Shown: positions 1 to 6,235, counted from the first letter of the stretch. The stretch is 6,235 nucleotides of DNA from Clostridia bacterium (GCA_030536675.1 JAUNPM010000033.1:3288-9522); one strand, 5' to 3'. The notes: generated from the sequence alone by a model not told the origin. Numbers and translations: made by a program.

Positions 1-592
1 ATCGGGAGAGCTGGAAAACAAGAACTTCACACAGAATCCCCCAAACAGATGTTATTTTTGCAAGAAAAACACTTTTGAAAATATCATACGTATAGCAAAA
101 GAAAACAATATCAAAAACATTGCCGAAGGCTCAAACACAGATGACAACGGAGATTACAGACCGGGTCTTCAGGCAGTCAAGGAGCTTAATATAACAAGCC
201 CTCTCCGCTATGCCGGGTTGAACAAAAACGAAATCAGAGAGCTTTCAAAAGCCCTTGGTTTAAAAACATATGACAAGCAGTCCTTTGCCTGTCTTGCTTC
301 ACGTTTTCCCTACGGAGAAGAGATAACGGAAGAAAAGCTTTTAATGGTGGACAAAGCCGAACAATTGCTTTTAGATATGGGCTTTCATCAATTAAGAGTA
401 AGGATACATAACAAAACAGCAAGAATAGAAGTTGAAGAAAATGAATTTCCAAAGCTCATAGAAAAAGAAAACAGAGAGAAAATAACAGCCGAATTTAAAA
501 AATACGGCTTCACATATATATCAATGGATCTGCAGGGATACAGAACAGGCAGTATGAACGAAACACTGAAAGGACTGTCAAAAAATGAATAA
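1..592 (+). CDS. larE: LarE, ATP-dependent sulfur transferase of NPN cofactor synthesis (5' partial, three-cysteine type)
   Basis: The reading frame is open from base 2 and gives 196 residues before TAA at 590-592. Roughly 80 N-terminal residues, including the expected PP-loop SGGxDS ATP motif, lie outside the window. LarE enzymes adenylate pyridinium-3,5-biscarboxylate mononucleotide and convert its carboxylates to thiocarboxylates in the cytoplasm. Family landmarks are the block EGSNTDD...YRPG (125-166), then SPLRYAGLNKNEIRELSK, the FACLASRFPYGEEIT block around 284-325, and RVRIH...ARIEV near 400-435. The cysteine at 290-292 aligns with the sacrificial cysteine of Lactobacillus plantarum LarE (Cys176). 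A CxxC pair (Cys codons at 50-52 and 59-61, context NRCYFCK) adds two more. Family knowledge links this three-cysteine set to [4Fe-4S]-dependent LarE such as that of Thermotoga maritima, so this enzyme is probably catalytic rather than sacrificial (inference). It overlaps larB by 8 bp. A TTG at 218 is internal and is not a real start, because the homology runs on upstream of it. Confidence 0.95.
   Translation, partial: SGELENKNFTQNPPNRCYFCKKNTFENIIRIAKENNIKNIAEGSNTDDNGDYRPGLQAVKELNITSPLRYAGLNKNEIRELSKALGLKTYDKQSFACLASRFPYGEEITEEKLLMVDKAEQLLLDMGFHQLRVRIHNKTARIEVEENEFPKLIEKENREKITAEFKKYGFTYISMDLQGYRTGSMNETLKGLSKNE
569..574 (+). promoter_or_regulatory. Ribosome binding site of larB
   Basis: AAAGGA lies inside the end of larE, 10 nt before the larB ATG at 585. 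It is a moderate Shine-Dalgarno match and fits translational coupling across the 8-bp larE/larB overlap (ATGAATAA). Confidence 0.55.
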
Positions 593-1340
593 AACCAAAA
601 TACGTGAAATACTTGAAAAACTTGCCCAAGGCGCCATAACCGCCGATGAAGCTGAAATTCAGCTTAAATTACAGCCCTTTCAGGATTTGGGCTTTGCAAA
701 AACGGATACCCACAGGGCAATACGTCAGGGTGTTTCGGAGGTAATATACGGAGCGGGAAAAACTCCCGATCAAATTTGTGAAATTTCAAGGTCCCTTATT
801 GAAAACGGACAAAAAAATATTCTTATAACAAGGCTTTCCCCTCAATCAGCGGAAATTATAAAAAATTCCCTTGATTTAAAATATTACGAAATGGGACATA
901 TAGGTATAGTGGGAGAAATGCCAAAGCCTGATACAAAAGGAAATATACTCATTGTTACGGCAGGCACGAGTGATATGCCTGTTGCCGAGGAAGCAGCTCT
1001 TACAGCCGAATTTTTAGGCAACAAGGTTGTCAGAGTTTATGATGCGGGAGTTGCGGGAATACACAGGCTCCTTTCTCATTCCGAGGACATAATGAAGGCA
1101 AACGTTATTATTGCAATAGCAGGTATGGAAGGCGCTCTTGCAAGCGTTGTGGGAGGACTTGCGGACTGTCCCGTTATTGCCGTTCCCACAAGCGTAGGCT
1201 ACGGAGCAGCCTTCGGAGGAGTTGCCGCACTTTTATCTATGCTTAATTCCTGTGCAAGCGGAGTCACCGTTGTAAATATAGACAATGGCTTCGGAGCTGC
1301 CTATTCCGCAAGTATGATAAATCATATGGGAGGTAAATAA
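585..1340 (+). CDS. larB: LarB, pyridinium-3,5-biscarboxylic acid mononucleotide synthase
   Basis: This 251-aa protein has the usual length for LarB. LarB carries out the first NPN step: it carboxylates the pyridinium ring of nicotinic acid adenine dinucleotide at C5 and hydrolyses the phosphoanhydride, releasing AMP. The N-terminal part (about 1-115) is a helical region plus the LarB-specific lead domain. The C-terminal half is related to PurE (AIR carboxylase), with GTSDMPVAEEA (127-137), DAGVAGIHR (153-161), MEGALASVVGG (181-191), PTSVGYGA (201-208) and NSCASG (221-226). Cys223 corresponds to the essential cysteine (Cys221) of the L. plantarum enzyme, which forms a covalent adduct with the substrate. 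The ATG at 585 overlaps the larE stop by 8 bp, and the gene ends directly against larC, so the three are one operon. Nothing in the sequence suggests damage. Confidence 0.96.
   Translation: MNKTKIREILEKLAQGAITADEAEIQLKLQPFQDLGFAKTDTHRAIRQGVSEVIYGAGKTPDQICEISRSLIENGQKNILITRLSPQSAEIIKNSLDLKYYEMGHIGIVGEMPKPDTKGNILIVTAGTSDMPVAEEAALTAEFLGNKVVRVYDAGVAGIHRLLSHSEDIMKANVIIAIAGMEGALASVVGGLADCPVIAVPTSVGYGAAFGGVAALLSMLNSCASGVTVVNIDNGFGAAYSASMINHMGGK
1328..1333 (+). promoter_or_regulatory. Ribosome binding site of larC
   Basis: GGGAGG sits in the last codons of larB (encoding the terminal Gly-Gly region), 7 nt before the larC ATG at 1341. Its strength and spacing fix this start, and the larB TAA directly abuts the ATG. 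Confidence 0.8.
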
Positions 1341-2507
1341 ATGAAAACATTATATATTGAATGTAATATGGGAGCTGCGGGAGATATGCTTTTAAGCACC
1401 CTTTCTGAGCTTCATCCCGATCCCGACGATTTTTTTGAAAGATTAAACAGAGCAGGTATTCCCAATGTTACCTTTGAAAAGGAAACTATTATAAATTTCG
1501 GTATAAAAGGCACTCACGTTAAAGTAAAGGTGTATGGAGAGGAAGAAAACGAAAATATGCATTCACATCATCATCACAATCACCTTCACAATATTGAGCA
1601 CATTATAAACAGCCTTAACATAAACGATAAGGTCAAAAATGATGTAATGTCAGTTTACAAAATTATTGCCGAGGCTGAAGCCTATGTTCACAACAGTACA
1701 ATAGAAAACATACATTTCCACGAGGTAGGTACCCTTGACGCAATAGCCGACATTACGGGTGTATGTATGCTTATGGACGAGCTTGCACCCGAAAAAATAA
1801 TATGCTCCCCCATTAACACGGGAAGCGGCTTTGTAAAATGCGCTCACGGAACACTTCCCGTTCCCGCTCCCGCAACGGCATATATATTAAAAAATATTCC
1901 CGCCTTCAGCGACGGCACTATGACAGAGCTTACAACACCTACGGGAGCAGCTCTTTTAAAATATTTCAGTAACGAATACGGAAATATGCCACTTATGAAA
2001 ACAGATAAAATAGGCTACGGCTTCGGAACAAAACAGCTTGAAAAAGCTAATTGCATAAGAGCATTTATGGGTGAAGCCAAAGAAAGCGAAAACGAAATAT
2101 CAGAGCTTATATGCAATGTTGACGATATGACAGGTGAAGAAATAGGCTTTGCCGTTAAGCAGCTTTTTGAAAACGGCGCTCTTGATGTATTCACAACACC
2201 TGTTTGTATGAAGAAAAACCGTCCCGGCATTATGCTCACCTGCATATGCACGGAGGATAAAAAAGACCTTATGCTTAAATTAATATTTATGCATACCTCA
2301 ACAATAGGAATAAGAGAAAACATATCAAAAAGATACGTACTAAACAGAGAAGAAAAAACAATTGACACAAAATACGGCTCAATACATATAAAAGAATCCA
2401 CAGGCTACGGTATTTCAAAGTCAAAAGCCGAATATAACGACATTGAAAATATAGCTCTTAAAAATAATATTTCAATAACAGAAGTAAAAAATTCAATAAA
2501 AAAATAA
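1341..2507 (+). CDS. larC: LarC, nickel insertion protein of NPN cofactor synthesis (single uninterrupted polypeptide)
   Basis: LarC (388 aa) is a CTP-dependent cyclometallase. It inserts nickel into pyridinium-3,5-bisthiocarboxylate mononucleotide, forming the C-Ni and S-Ni bonds of the mature cofactor. Visible family landmarks are the N-terminal YIECNMGAAGDML (5-17), a His-rich stretch HSHHHHNHLH (74-83) typical of metal handling, IHFHEVGTLDAIAD (124-137), and GTLPVPAPAT (170-179). The C-terminal part contains NVDDMTGEE (249-257), CMKKNRPG (289-296) and the segment STIGIRE (about 320-326), corresponding to the nucleotide- and nickel-binding half known as LarC2. In L. plantarum the two halves are separate frames (larC1/larC2) joined by programmed frameshifting; here one frame encodes both, with no break. 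The gene abuts larB and is followed 12 bp later by the aldo/keto reductase start, so it is an operon member. Confidence 0.95.
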   Translation: MKTLYIECNMGAAGDMLLSTLSELHPDPDDFFERLNRAGIPNVTFEKETIINFGIKGTHVKVKVYGEEENENMHSHHHHNHLHNIEHIINSLNINDKVKNDVMSVYKIIAEAEAYVHNSTIENIHFHEVGTLDAIADITGVCMLMDELAPEKIICSPINTGSGFVKCAHGTLPVPAPATAYILKNIPAFSDGTMTELTTPTGAALLKYFSNEYGNMPLMKTDKIGYGFGTKQLEKANCIRAFMGEAKESENEISELICNVDDMTGEEIGFAVKQLFENGALDVFTTPVCMKKNRPGIMLTCICTEDKKDLMLKLIFMHTSTIGIRENISKRYVLNREEKTIDTKYGSIHIKESTGYGISKSKAEYNDIENIALKNNISITEVKNSIKK

Positions 2508-2508
2508 T

Positions 2509-2514
2509 GGGAGG
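2509..2514 (+). promoter_or_regulatory. Ribosome binding site of the aldo/keto reductase
   Basis: GGGAGG lies in the 12-bp gap after the larC stop, 5 nt before the ATG at 2520. It is a strong Shine-Dalgarno that supports this start. The gap has no room for a separate promoter or terminator. Confidence 0.8.
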
Positions 2515-2519
2515 TACTT

Positions 2520-3482
2520 ATGAAATACACTAAACTTGGAAATTCGGGAATTGAAATATCCCGCTTATGCTTAGGCTGTATGAGCTTCGGAGATCCCGCA
2601 AGCAAAATGCATAAATGGACTTTAGACCCTAATGAAAGCGAAAAGATCATAAAGCACGCTTTAGACATAGGAATCAATTTTTTTGACACTGCAAACTGCT
2701 ATTCCGCAGGCACAAGCGAGGAATACTTGGGTGCGGCATTAAAAAACAACGTAAGCCGTGATAAAGTTGTAATAGCAACAAAAGTATATTTTAATGAAGG
2801 CAAGCTTTCAAAAGATGCAATTTACCGCGAGGTCGACCTCTCTCTTAAAAGACTTGGCACAGATTACATTGATCTGCTTATTATACATCGTTTTGACTAT
2901 GACACACCAATTGAAGAAACAATGGAGGCTCTTCACAATGTTGTCACTTCAGGGAAGGTACGAGCACTGGGCGCCTCTGCAATGTATGGCTATCAGTTTA
3001 ACAAAATGCAGTATACGGCAGAGAAGAACAATTTAACTAAATTTGTATCAATGCAAAACCACTACAATCTTCTCTACAGAGAAGATGAAAGAGAATTAAT
3101 ACCAATATGCAACGAGCAAAACGTCGCAAGAACTCCTTACAGTCCTCTTGCGGCAGGACGTCTTTCAAGAGAAAACTGGTCTGCCGATACATTAAGGAGC
3201 AAAACCGATGTTACCGCAGAGGGCAAATATGACAGCACAAAGGACGCTGATATTAAAATTGTCAAAAGAGTTGCAGAGCTTGCCCGCCAAAAGGACGTTA
3301 CAATGACCCAAATCGCCCTTGCTTGGCATTTTGCAAAGGGTGTTGCCTCTCCTATTATAGGAGCCACAAAAGAAAAATATATTGATGATGCGGCAGAAAG
3401 CCTTAATGTGACCCTTACAGACCGGGAGATAAAATATATTGAAGAGCTGTATTTGCCTCATAAAATAGTAGGCGCACTGTAA
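2520..3482 (+). CDS. YajO-like aldo/keto reductase
   Basis: This 320-aa NAD(P)H-dependent oxidoreductase has a TIM-barrel AKR fold and is probably cytoplasmic. The catalytic tetrad is visible: Asp56 and Tyr61 in NFFDTANCYSAGTSEE, Lys88 in VIATKVY and His123 in LLIIHRFDYDTPIEE. Other family markers are the opening MKYTKLGNSGIEISRLCLGC, SMQNHYNLLYREDERE (177-192), YSPLAAGRLS (207-216) and the cofactor-binding segment GATKEK (281-286). The whole layout, including the ending PHKIVG, closely resembles E. coli YajO as I recall it (about 324 aa). The substrate cannot be read from sequence, and orthology to YajO is unproven, so no symbol is given. Its position 12 bp after larC with its own strong ribosome binding site implies co-transcription with the NPN genes. 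A role in metabolism of a hydroxy acid or aldehyde linked to a LarA-type enzyme is only a guess. Confidence 0.92.
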   Translation: MKYTKLGNSGIEISRLCLGCMSFGDPASKMHKWTLDPNESEKIIKHALDIGINFFDTANCYSAGTSEEYLGAALKNNVSRDKVVIATKVYFNEGKLSKDAIYREVDLSLKRLGTDYIDLLIIHRFDYDTPIEETMEALHNVVTSGKVRALGASAMYGYQFNKMQYTAEKNNLTKFVSMQNHYNLLYREDERELIPICNEQNVARTPYSPLAAGRLSRENWSADTLRSKTDVTAEGKYDSTKDADIKIVKRVAELARQKDVTMTQIALAWHFAKGVASPIIGATKEKYIDDAAESLNVTLTDREIKYIEELYLPHKIVGAL

Positions 3483-3499
3483 AAACATATTTATATTAA

Positions 3500-3544
3500 A
3501 AACGGTCAAATTACCTTTTACTTGGCAATTTGACCGTTTCTTTT
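3500..3544. terminator. Intrinsic terminator between convergent genes
   Basis: A perfect 13-bp inverted repeat (arms 3500-3512 and 3527-3539, AAACGGTCAAATT and its complement) encloses a 14-nt loop. On the + strand it ends in TTTCTTTT (3537-3544), 18 bp after the reductase stop, so it should end the lar-reductase transcript. On the - strand the hairpin is followed by a weaker AT-rich run with TTTTT a little further away. It may therefore also serve the convergent transpeptidase transcript, whose stop is about 10 bp before the hairpin. Confidence 0.85.
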
Positions 3545-3548
3545 ATAC

Positions 3549-5531
3549 TCAATTTTCCTCTTGATTTATATTACCCGTTTCTTCTCCGCCCCCTGCATTA
3601 TCACTTGGAGCACTGCCTTCATCAGGGCTTTCATTGCTTTCCCCATTATCTGCGGGGCTTGTTTCATTTTCACCTGCCACATCTTCGGAAGTAATATCCT
3701 CCGCCGTGTTTTCATCGGCATTATTTTCGTCACCCTCATCGGCTTCATCTGACGTTATCTCCGTGCTTTCATCAGGCTCATATACGGGTATCTCAGGTCT
3801 GTTTGCTATGAGATCCATAAGCTCGTGCATATAAGAATCTTCCGTATAGAAATTTTCAACAATTTCGTGATGATACATAACAACAGGCATATTTTCATAA
3901 CAGTTTTCATATATGGTTTTTGCTGCGTCATTTGGAACATAAACAGAGCCCTCGGAGCCGTCAGTTTTATAAACCACTCCGCCAAAAAGGTTTTTCCACT
4001 CTGCGTCGCATATTGCAACCTCACCGTTTACTGCCATAAGATAAGAAACATTTTTACTTTCTCCGTTTTCCGTTACACTTCCGTTTACGGTCTTTGATTT
4101 AAGTCTGTAAACGCCTTCAGGTGTACTGTGATCACCGTCATCCTTACCCGTAATGACAGGTGTGGAAAGTATTTGCAGCCCGTCCTTATACATCCAAAGC
4201 ATTTGATTTGACAGATCCACCTCAATATAGCTGTCACCTATTTCACTGTCATTGTATTTGTTAAATGCAACGACCACTCTTGAATCACCGTCATTTAAAA
4301 CAGCCTCCGACATACTGCTTACAAGGCTTGCTCTGTCAACTCCCGTTGAAAAGTCCCCTCCCGTTACAGTAACACTGTCACCGTGGAAGGTTTCAAACTC
4401 TCTTTTTTCATCACTGTAGCTGTAGCTTTTATCAAGTCTGTCCATATATTTTGAAAAAGCATTTTCATTAAATATAAGAGCACCTGTATTATCAACTGTC
4501 AGCCAATCTTTTTTAATATCTACAGGTATTTCAAAAAGATCGTCCGTAACGTTTAATTCAATTTTATTTTTAATTAATTTATTAGCTTCCTTACAGGACT
4601 TAATAAGCGTCTTATTGTCCTCTGTAAGCTCAGGCTCTATAAAGCACCCATCTCTGTTTATATCAAGATTTGTATTAAGGCTGTTTACGGAGCTTACCAG
4701 CTTATTTACAAAAGCCTCTTTATTTATTTCATCACCGTATACGGCAGGCTTTATTACATAAGCTCCGTCACTGTACTCAAGCCCTGCATTCTCACTTTTT
4801 ACGGTAGATGTCATACTTAGCACAAGAGAGCTGTTTATAAAGCTGTTCAATACAGAAGCGTCATAATCAAGACCCTTTGAAGTATTTATTGGCTCCGATT
4901 CAAAAACAAGTCCCTTTATCCAAGATATTTTTTTCTGATGATCGCATATATCCTGCAAAACAATGCCCATATCTCCGAATTTCATATTAATATCACTGCC
5001 GTAAAGCTCATCTACAATAATATCGTTATAAACAATACTAAGCTGATAATCGGAAACCTTTTCCTCCATTATTTCGGATACCTCTGAAACCGTTTTGCCT
5101 GAGCAGTCCTCACCGTTAATGACCGTTGAAGGCAAAAATCTGTTGTTATAATATATATACGATATGCCTAAATGAATTATAATAACAAGCACAACGGCAA
5201 AGGAAACAAGCATTACTCTTTCCTTAATAACATCTGCCCTTTTAAGCTCGGGAGAATCCAAATCAATTTCATTTTCATTGCTTATTTTTTCCGTTTCTTC
5301 ATTTTCCTCTTTTTCCGTTTCGTTACTTTTGTTTTCGGCATTTTCCGCCTTTTTGTTAAAAAACGGATTTTTTATTTTTTCTTTTTTCTTTTGCTTTTTT
5401 ATTTCCTCTTCTCTTTTTATTTCAGCCTCTATTTCTTCCGTATCCTTTAGAAAATCGCTGTAATTAATTTTTTTGATCTCTTCATCTGCCCCTTGTTTTT
5501 CATTCGTATTTTCATTTAATTTATCACTCAT
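3549..5531 (-). CDS. Membrane-anchored L,D-transpeptidase paralogue with a degenerate YkuD active site (probable pseudoenzyme)
   Basis: This is a 660-aa single-pass membrane protein. Residues 1-105 are a highly charged, Lys/Glu-rich, probably disordered or coiled cytoplasmic segment. Residues 106-128 are a transmembrane helix (VMLVSFAVVLVIIIH...), with basic residues before it that favour N-in topology. Residues 130-430 hold about two PG_binding_4-like regions, and 431-556 form a YkuD domain (IGDSYIEVDLSNQ, HSTPEGVYRLKSK, FGGVVYKT, NMPVVMYHHE). Active family members cross-link peptidoglycan 3-3 through a cysteine in SHGC, with a second conserved histidine upstream. Here that motif is SEGS (526-529) and the upstream histidine is Cys508, so all three catalytic positions are altered while the fold markers remain. 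A tail (585-660) holds about 28 Asp/Glu and no Lys or Arg. There is no frameshift or stop. It starts 33 bp after its catalytic-type neighbour and is probably in one operon with it. A structural or regulatory role is inferred; transpeptidase activity is unlikely. Confidence 0.9.
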   Translation of the reverse strand: MSDKLNENTNEKQGADEEIKKINYSDFLKDTEEIEAEIKREEEIKKQKKKEKIKNPFFNKKAENAENKSNETEKEENEETEKISNENEIDLDSPELKRADVIKERVMLVSFAVVLVIIIHLGISYIYYNNRFLPSTVINGEDCSGKTVSEVSEIMEEKVSDYQLSIVYNDIIVDELYGSDINMKFGDMGIVLQDICDHQKKISWIKGLVFESEPINTSKGLDYDASVLNSFINSSLVLSMTSTVKSENAGLEYSDGAYVIKPAVYGDEINKEAFVNKLVSSVNSLNTNLDINRDGCFIEPELTEDNKTLIKSCKEANKLIKNKIELNVTDDLFEIPVDIKKDWLTVDNTGALIFNENAFSKYMDRLDKSYSYSDEKREFETFHGDSVTVTGGDFSTGVDRASLVSSMSEAVLNDGDSRVVVAFNKYNDSEIGDSYIEVDLSNQMLWMYKDGLQILSTPVITGKDDGDHSTPEGVYRLKSKTVNGSVTENGESKNVSYLMAVNGEVAICDAEWKNLFGGVVYKTDGSEGSVYVPNDAAKTIYENCYENMPVVMYHHEIVENFYTEDSYMHELMDLIANRPEIPVYEPDESTEITSDEADEGDENNADENTAEDITSEDVAGENETSPADNGESNESPDEGSAPSDNAGGGEETGNINQEEN

Positions 5532-5536
5532 ATAAA

Positions 5537-5542
5537 CTCTCC
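5537..5542 (-). promoter_or_regulatory. Ribosome binding site of the 660-aa transpeptidase paralogue
   Basis: GGAGAG on the - strand is 5 nt before the ATG at 5531-5529. It lies in the 33-bp gap after the upstream gene's stop and supports the chosen start, which also places the charged N-terminal segment in frame before the membrane helix. Confidence 0.7.
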
Positions 5543-5564
5543 AAACATCAGTGTTTCATTTTGA

Positions 5565-6235
5565 TCAAGCCTTATTTCTTTCATATGCGCTTATAGGCTT
5601 AAATGCGTCAATTCTGTCGTGATAATAGCATATAACAGGCATATTGACCTTTGCATATTCATATATTTCCGAAACGTCCTTCATAGCTAAATTTATACAG
5701 CCGTGAGAACCTCTTGTTTTATAAACGTTTCCGCCAAAACGGCTCTGCCATGTAGCGTCGTGCATACCTATGCCTCTGTTAAAGGGCATCCAATATGAAA
5801 CGGGAGTTCTGTAGTCTGCCCCAACAAGAGTAACGTTTCTTGACTTTGATTTAAGCCTGTAAACTCCCTGGGGAGTGGCTCTGCTTCCCGGCAGCCCTGT
5901 AACAACGGGACAATCCTTTACAAGCACACCGTCTACATACATATAAAGATATTGGTTTGTAAGGTCAATTTCAACATAAGTATCTCCTATACCCGTTGTT
6001 TCGCCGTCAAGAGTATTTCTCTTAAAGGATATAACGTCATTTACAGCCTTGTTTTCAAGTATTGCCGCCTTAACGTCTTTTCTTAAGGTTTTTATATCTA
6101 TGTAAGTTCCGTAATCTCCACCCTTGACCGTTACCGTAGTACCGTGAGATGTTTCAAAACTTCTTTCACTTCCCACGTCGTTATATCTGCTCTCAATAAC
6201 ATCTATTCCGTTATCAATGGTGCTCTCATTGCATA
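5565..6235 (-). CDS. L,D-transpeptidase, YkuD family with intact active site (5' partial)
   Basis: 222 residues are visible, running in from beyond the right edge, with TGA at 5567-5565. The upstream part (SFETSHGTTVTVKGGDYGT and what follows) is the end of a PG_binding_4-type domain. It is followed by a YkuD domain with IGDTYVEIDLTNQ, ATPQGVYRLKSK, a conserved His in MHDATW (codon 5760-5762), RFGGNVYKTRG and the catalytic SHGC (5697-5708, Cys codon 5697-5699). The protein should catalyse 3-3 cross-linking of peptidoglycan stem peptides at the cell surface. It ends about 20 residues after the domain with no acidic tail, unlike its downstream paralogue. The missing N-terminus is expected to carry a membrane anchor, by analogy with the paralogue. 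A GTG at 6176 is internal: the same frame continues upstream to the edge, and those residues align with the paralogue. Regulation cannot be seen because the promoter lies outside the window. Confidence 0.93.
   Translation of the reverse strand, partial: CNESTIDNGIDVIESRYNDVGSERSFETSHGTTVTVKGGDYGTYIDIKTLRKDVKAAILENKAVNDVISFKRNTLDGETTGIGDTYVEIDLTNQYLYMYVDGVLVKDCPVVTGLPGSRATPQGVYRLKSKSRNVTLVGADYRTPVSYWMPFNRGIGMHDATWQSRFGGNVYKTRGSHGCINLAMKDVSEIYEYAKVNMPVICYYHDRIDAFKPISAYERNKA

Noticed and set aside
218..592. A shorter gene starting at TTG 218
   Set aside because: The same frame is open to base 2, and the upstream residues match LarE (CxxC and GSNTDD blocks), so this is an internal codon of a partial larE.
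1650..2689. Three - strand open frames inside larC and the reductase start
   Set aside because: They lie opposite well-conserved coding sequence, have no recognisable domains or upstream signals, and overlap genes whose products match known families throughout.
2794..3036. An 80-aa + strand frame inside the reductase gene
   Set aside because: It is an out-of-frame shadow of a gene with an intact catalytic tetrad, and it has no features of its own.
5172..5463. Phe-rich open frames on the + strand
   Set aside because: They are the antisense shadow of the Lys/Glu-rich N-terminal segment (Lys AAA and Glu GAA read as Phe and Ser codons). They have no ribosome binding site and no family features.
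3549..5531. Calling the 660-aa gene a pseudogene
   Set aside because: The frame is intact from a good ribosome binding site to the stop, and fold residues are conserved. Only the catalytic positions differ, which fits a retained pseudoenzyme better than decay.
5543..5556. Small hairpin (AAACA / TGTTT) just upstream of the 660-aa gene's ribosome binding site
   Set aside because: A 5-bp AT-rich stem is too weak to call a terminator or regulator, and it has no T tract.
5565..6176. A 203-aa stand-alone transpeptidase starting at GTG 6176
   Set aside because: The frame continues to the right edge, and the residues before the GTG align with the second PG_binding_4 region of the paralogue, so the gene is simply cut by the window.

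Overview
The window is AT-rich DNA with dense, closely packed genes, purine-rich Shine-Dalgarno sequences (GGGAGG, GGAGAG) and a membrane-anchored, Clostridia-style L,D-transpeptidase pair. This suggests a low-GC Gram-positive anaerobe, probably a member of the Clostridia. That placement is inferred from gene content and style; no rRNA or other phylogenetic marker is present.

Left half (1-3482, + strand): an apparent operon larE (5' end outside the window) - larB - larC - aldo/keto reductase. LarB, LarC and LarE are the three enzymes that build the nickel-pincer nucleotide (NPN) cofactor of lactate racemase LarA and its relatives from nicotinic acid adenine dinucleotide. LarB carboxylates and hydrolyses the substrate, LarE converts the two carboxylates to thiocarboxylates, and LarC inserts nickel. 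LarE has the three cysteines of the iron-sulfur-type subclass, and LarC is a single uninterrupted polypeptide. No larA is in view. The fourth gene resembles YajO and sits 12 bp after larC, so it is probably co-transcribed.

Middle (3483-3548): a perfect 13-bp hairpin with a T-rich flank separates the two convergent transcription units and probably terminates at least the + strand one.

Right half (3549-6235, - strand): two tandem paralogues of the membrane-anchored PG_binding_4 + YkuD L,D-transpeptidase family. The upstream one (cut by the window edge) keeps the SHGC active site and its partner histidine. The downstream one is full length (660 aa) and starts 33 bp after its neighbour's stop. 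It keeps the fold landmarks, but SHGC has become SEGS and the other conserved histidine is a cysteine, so it looks like a catalytically dead pseudo-transpeptidase. It also has a long charged cytoplasmic N-terminus and an acidic C-terminal tail without Lys or Arg. This active/inactive pair is the most interesting item here. Every stretch over 300 bases is occupied by a gene, and I see no RNA genes, mobile elements or CRISPR arrays.
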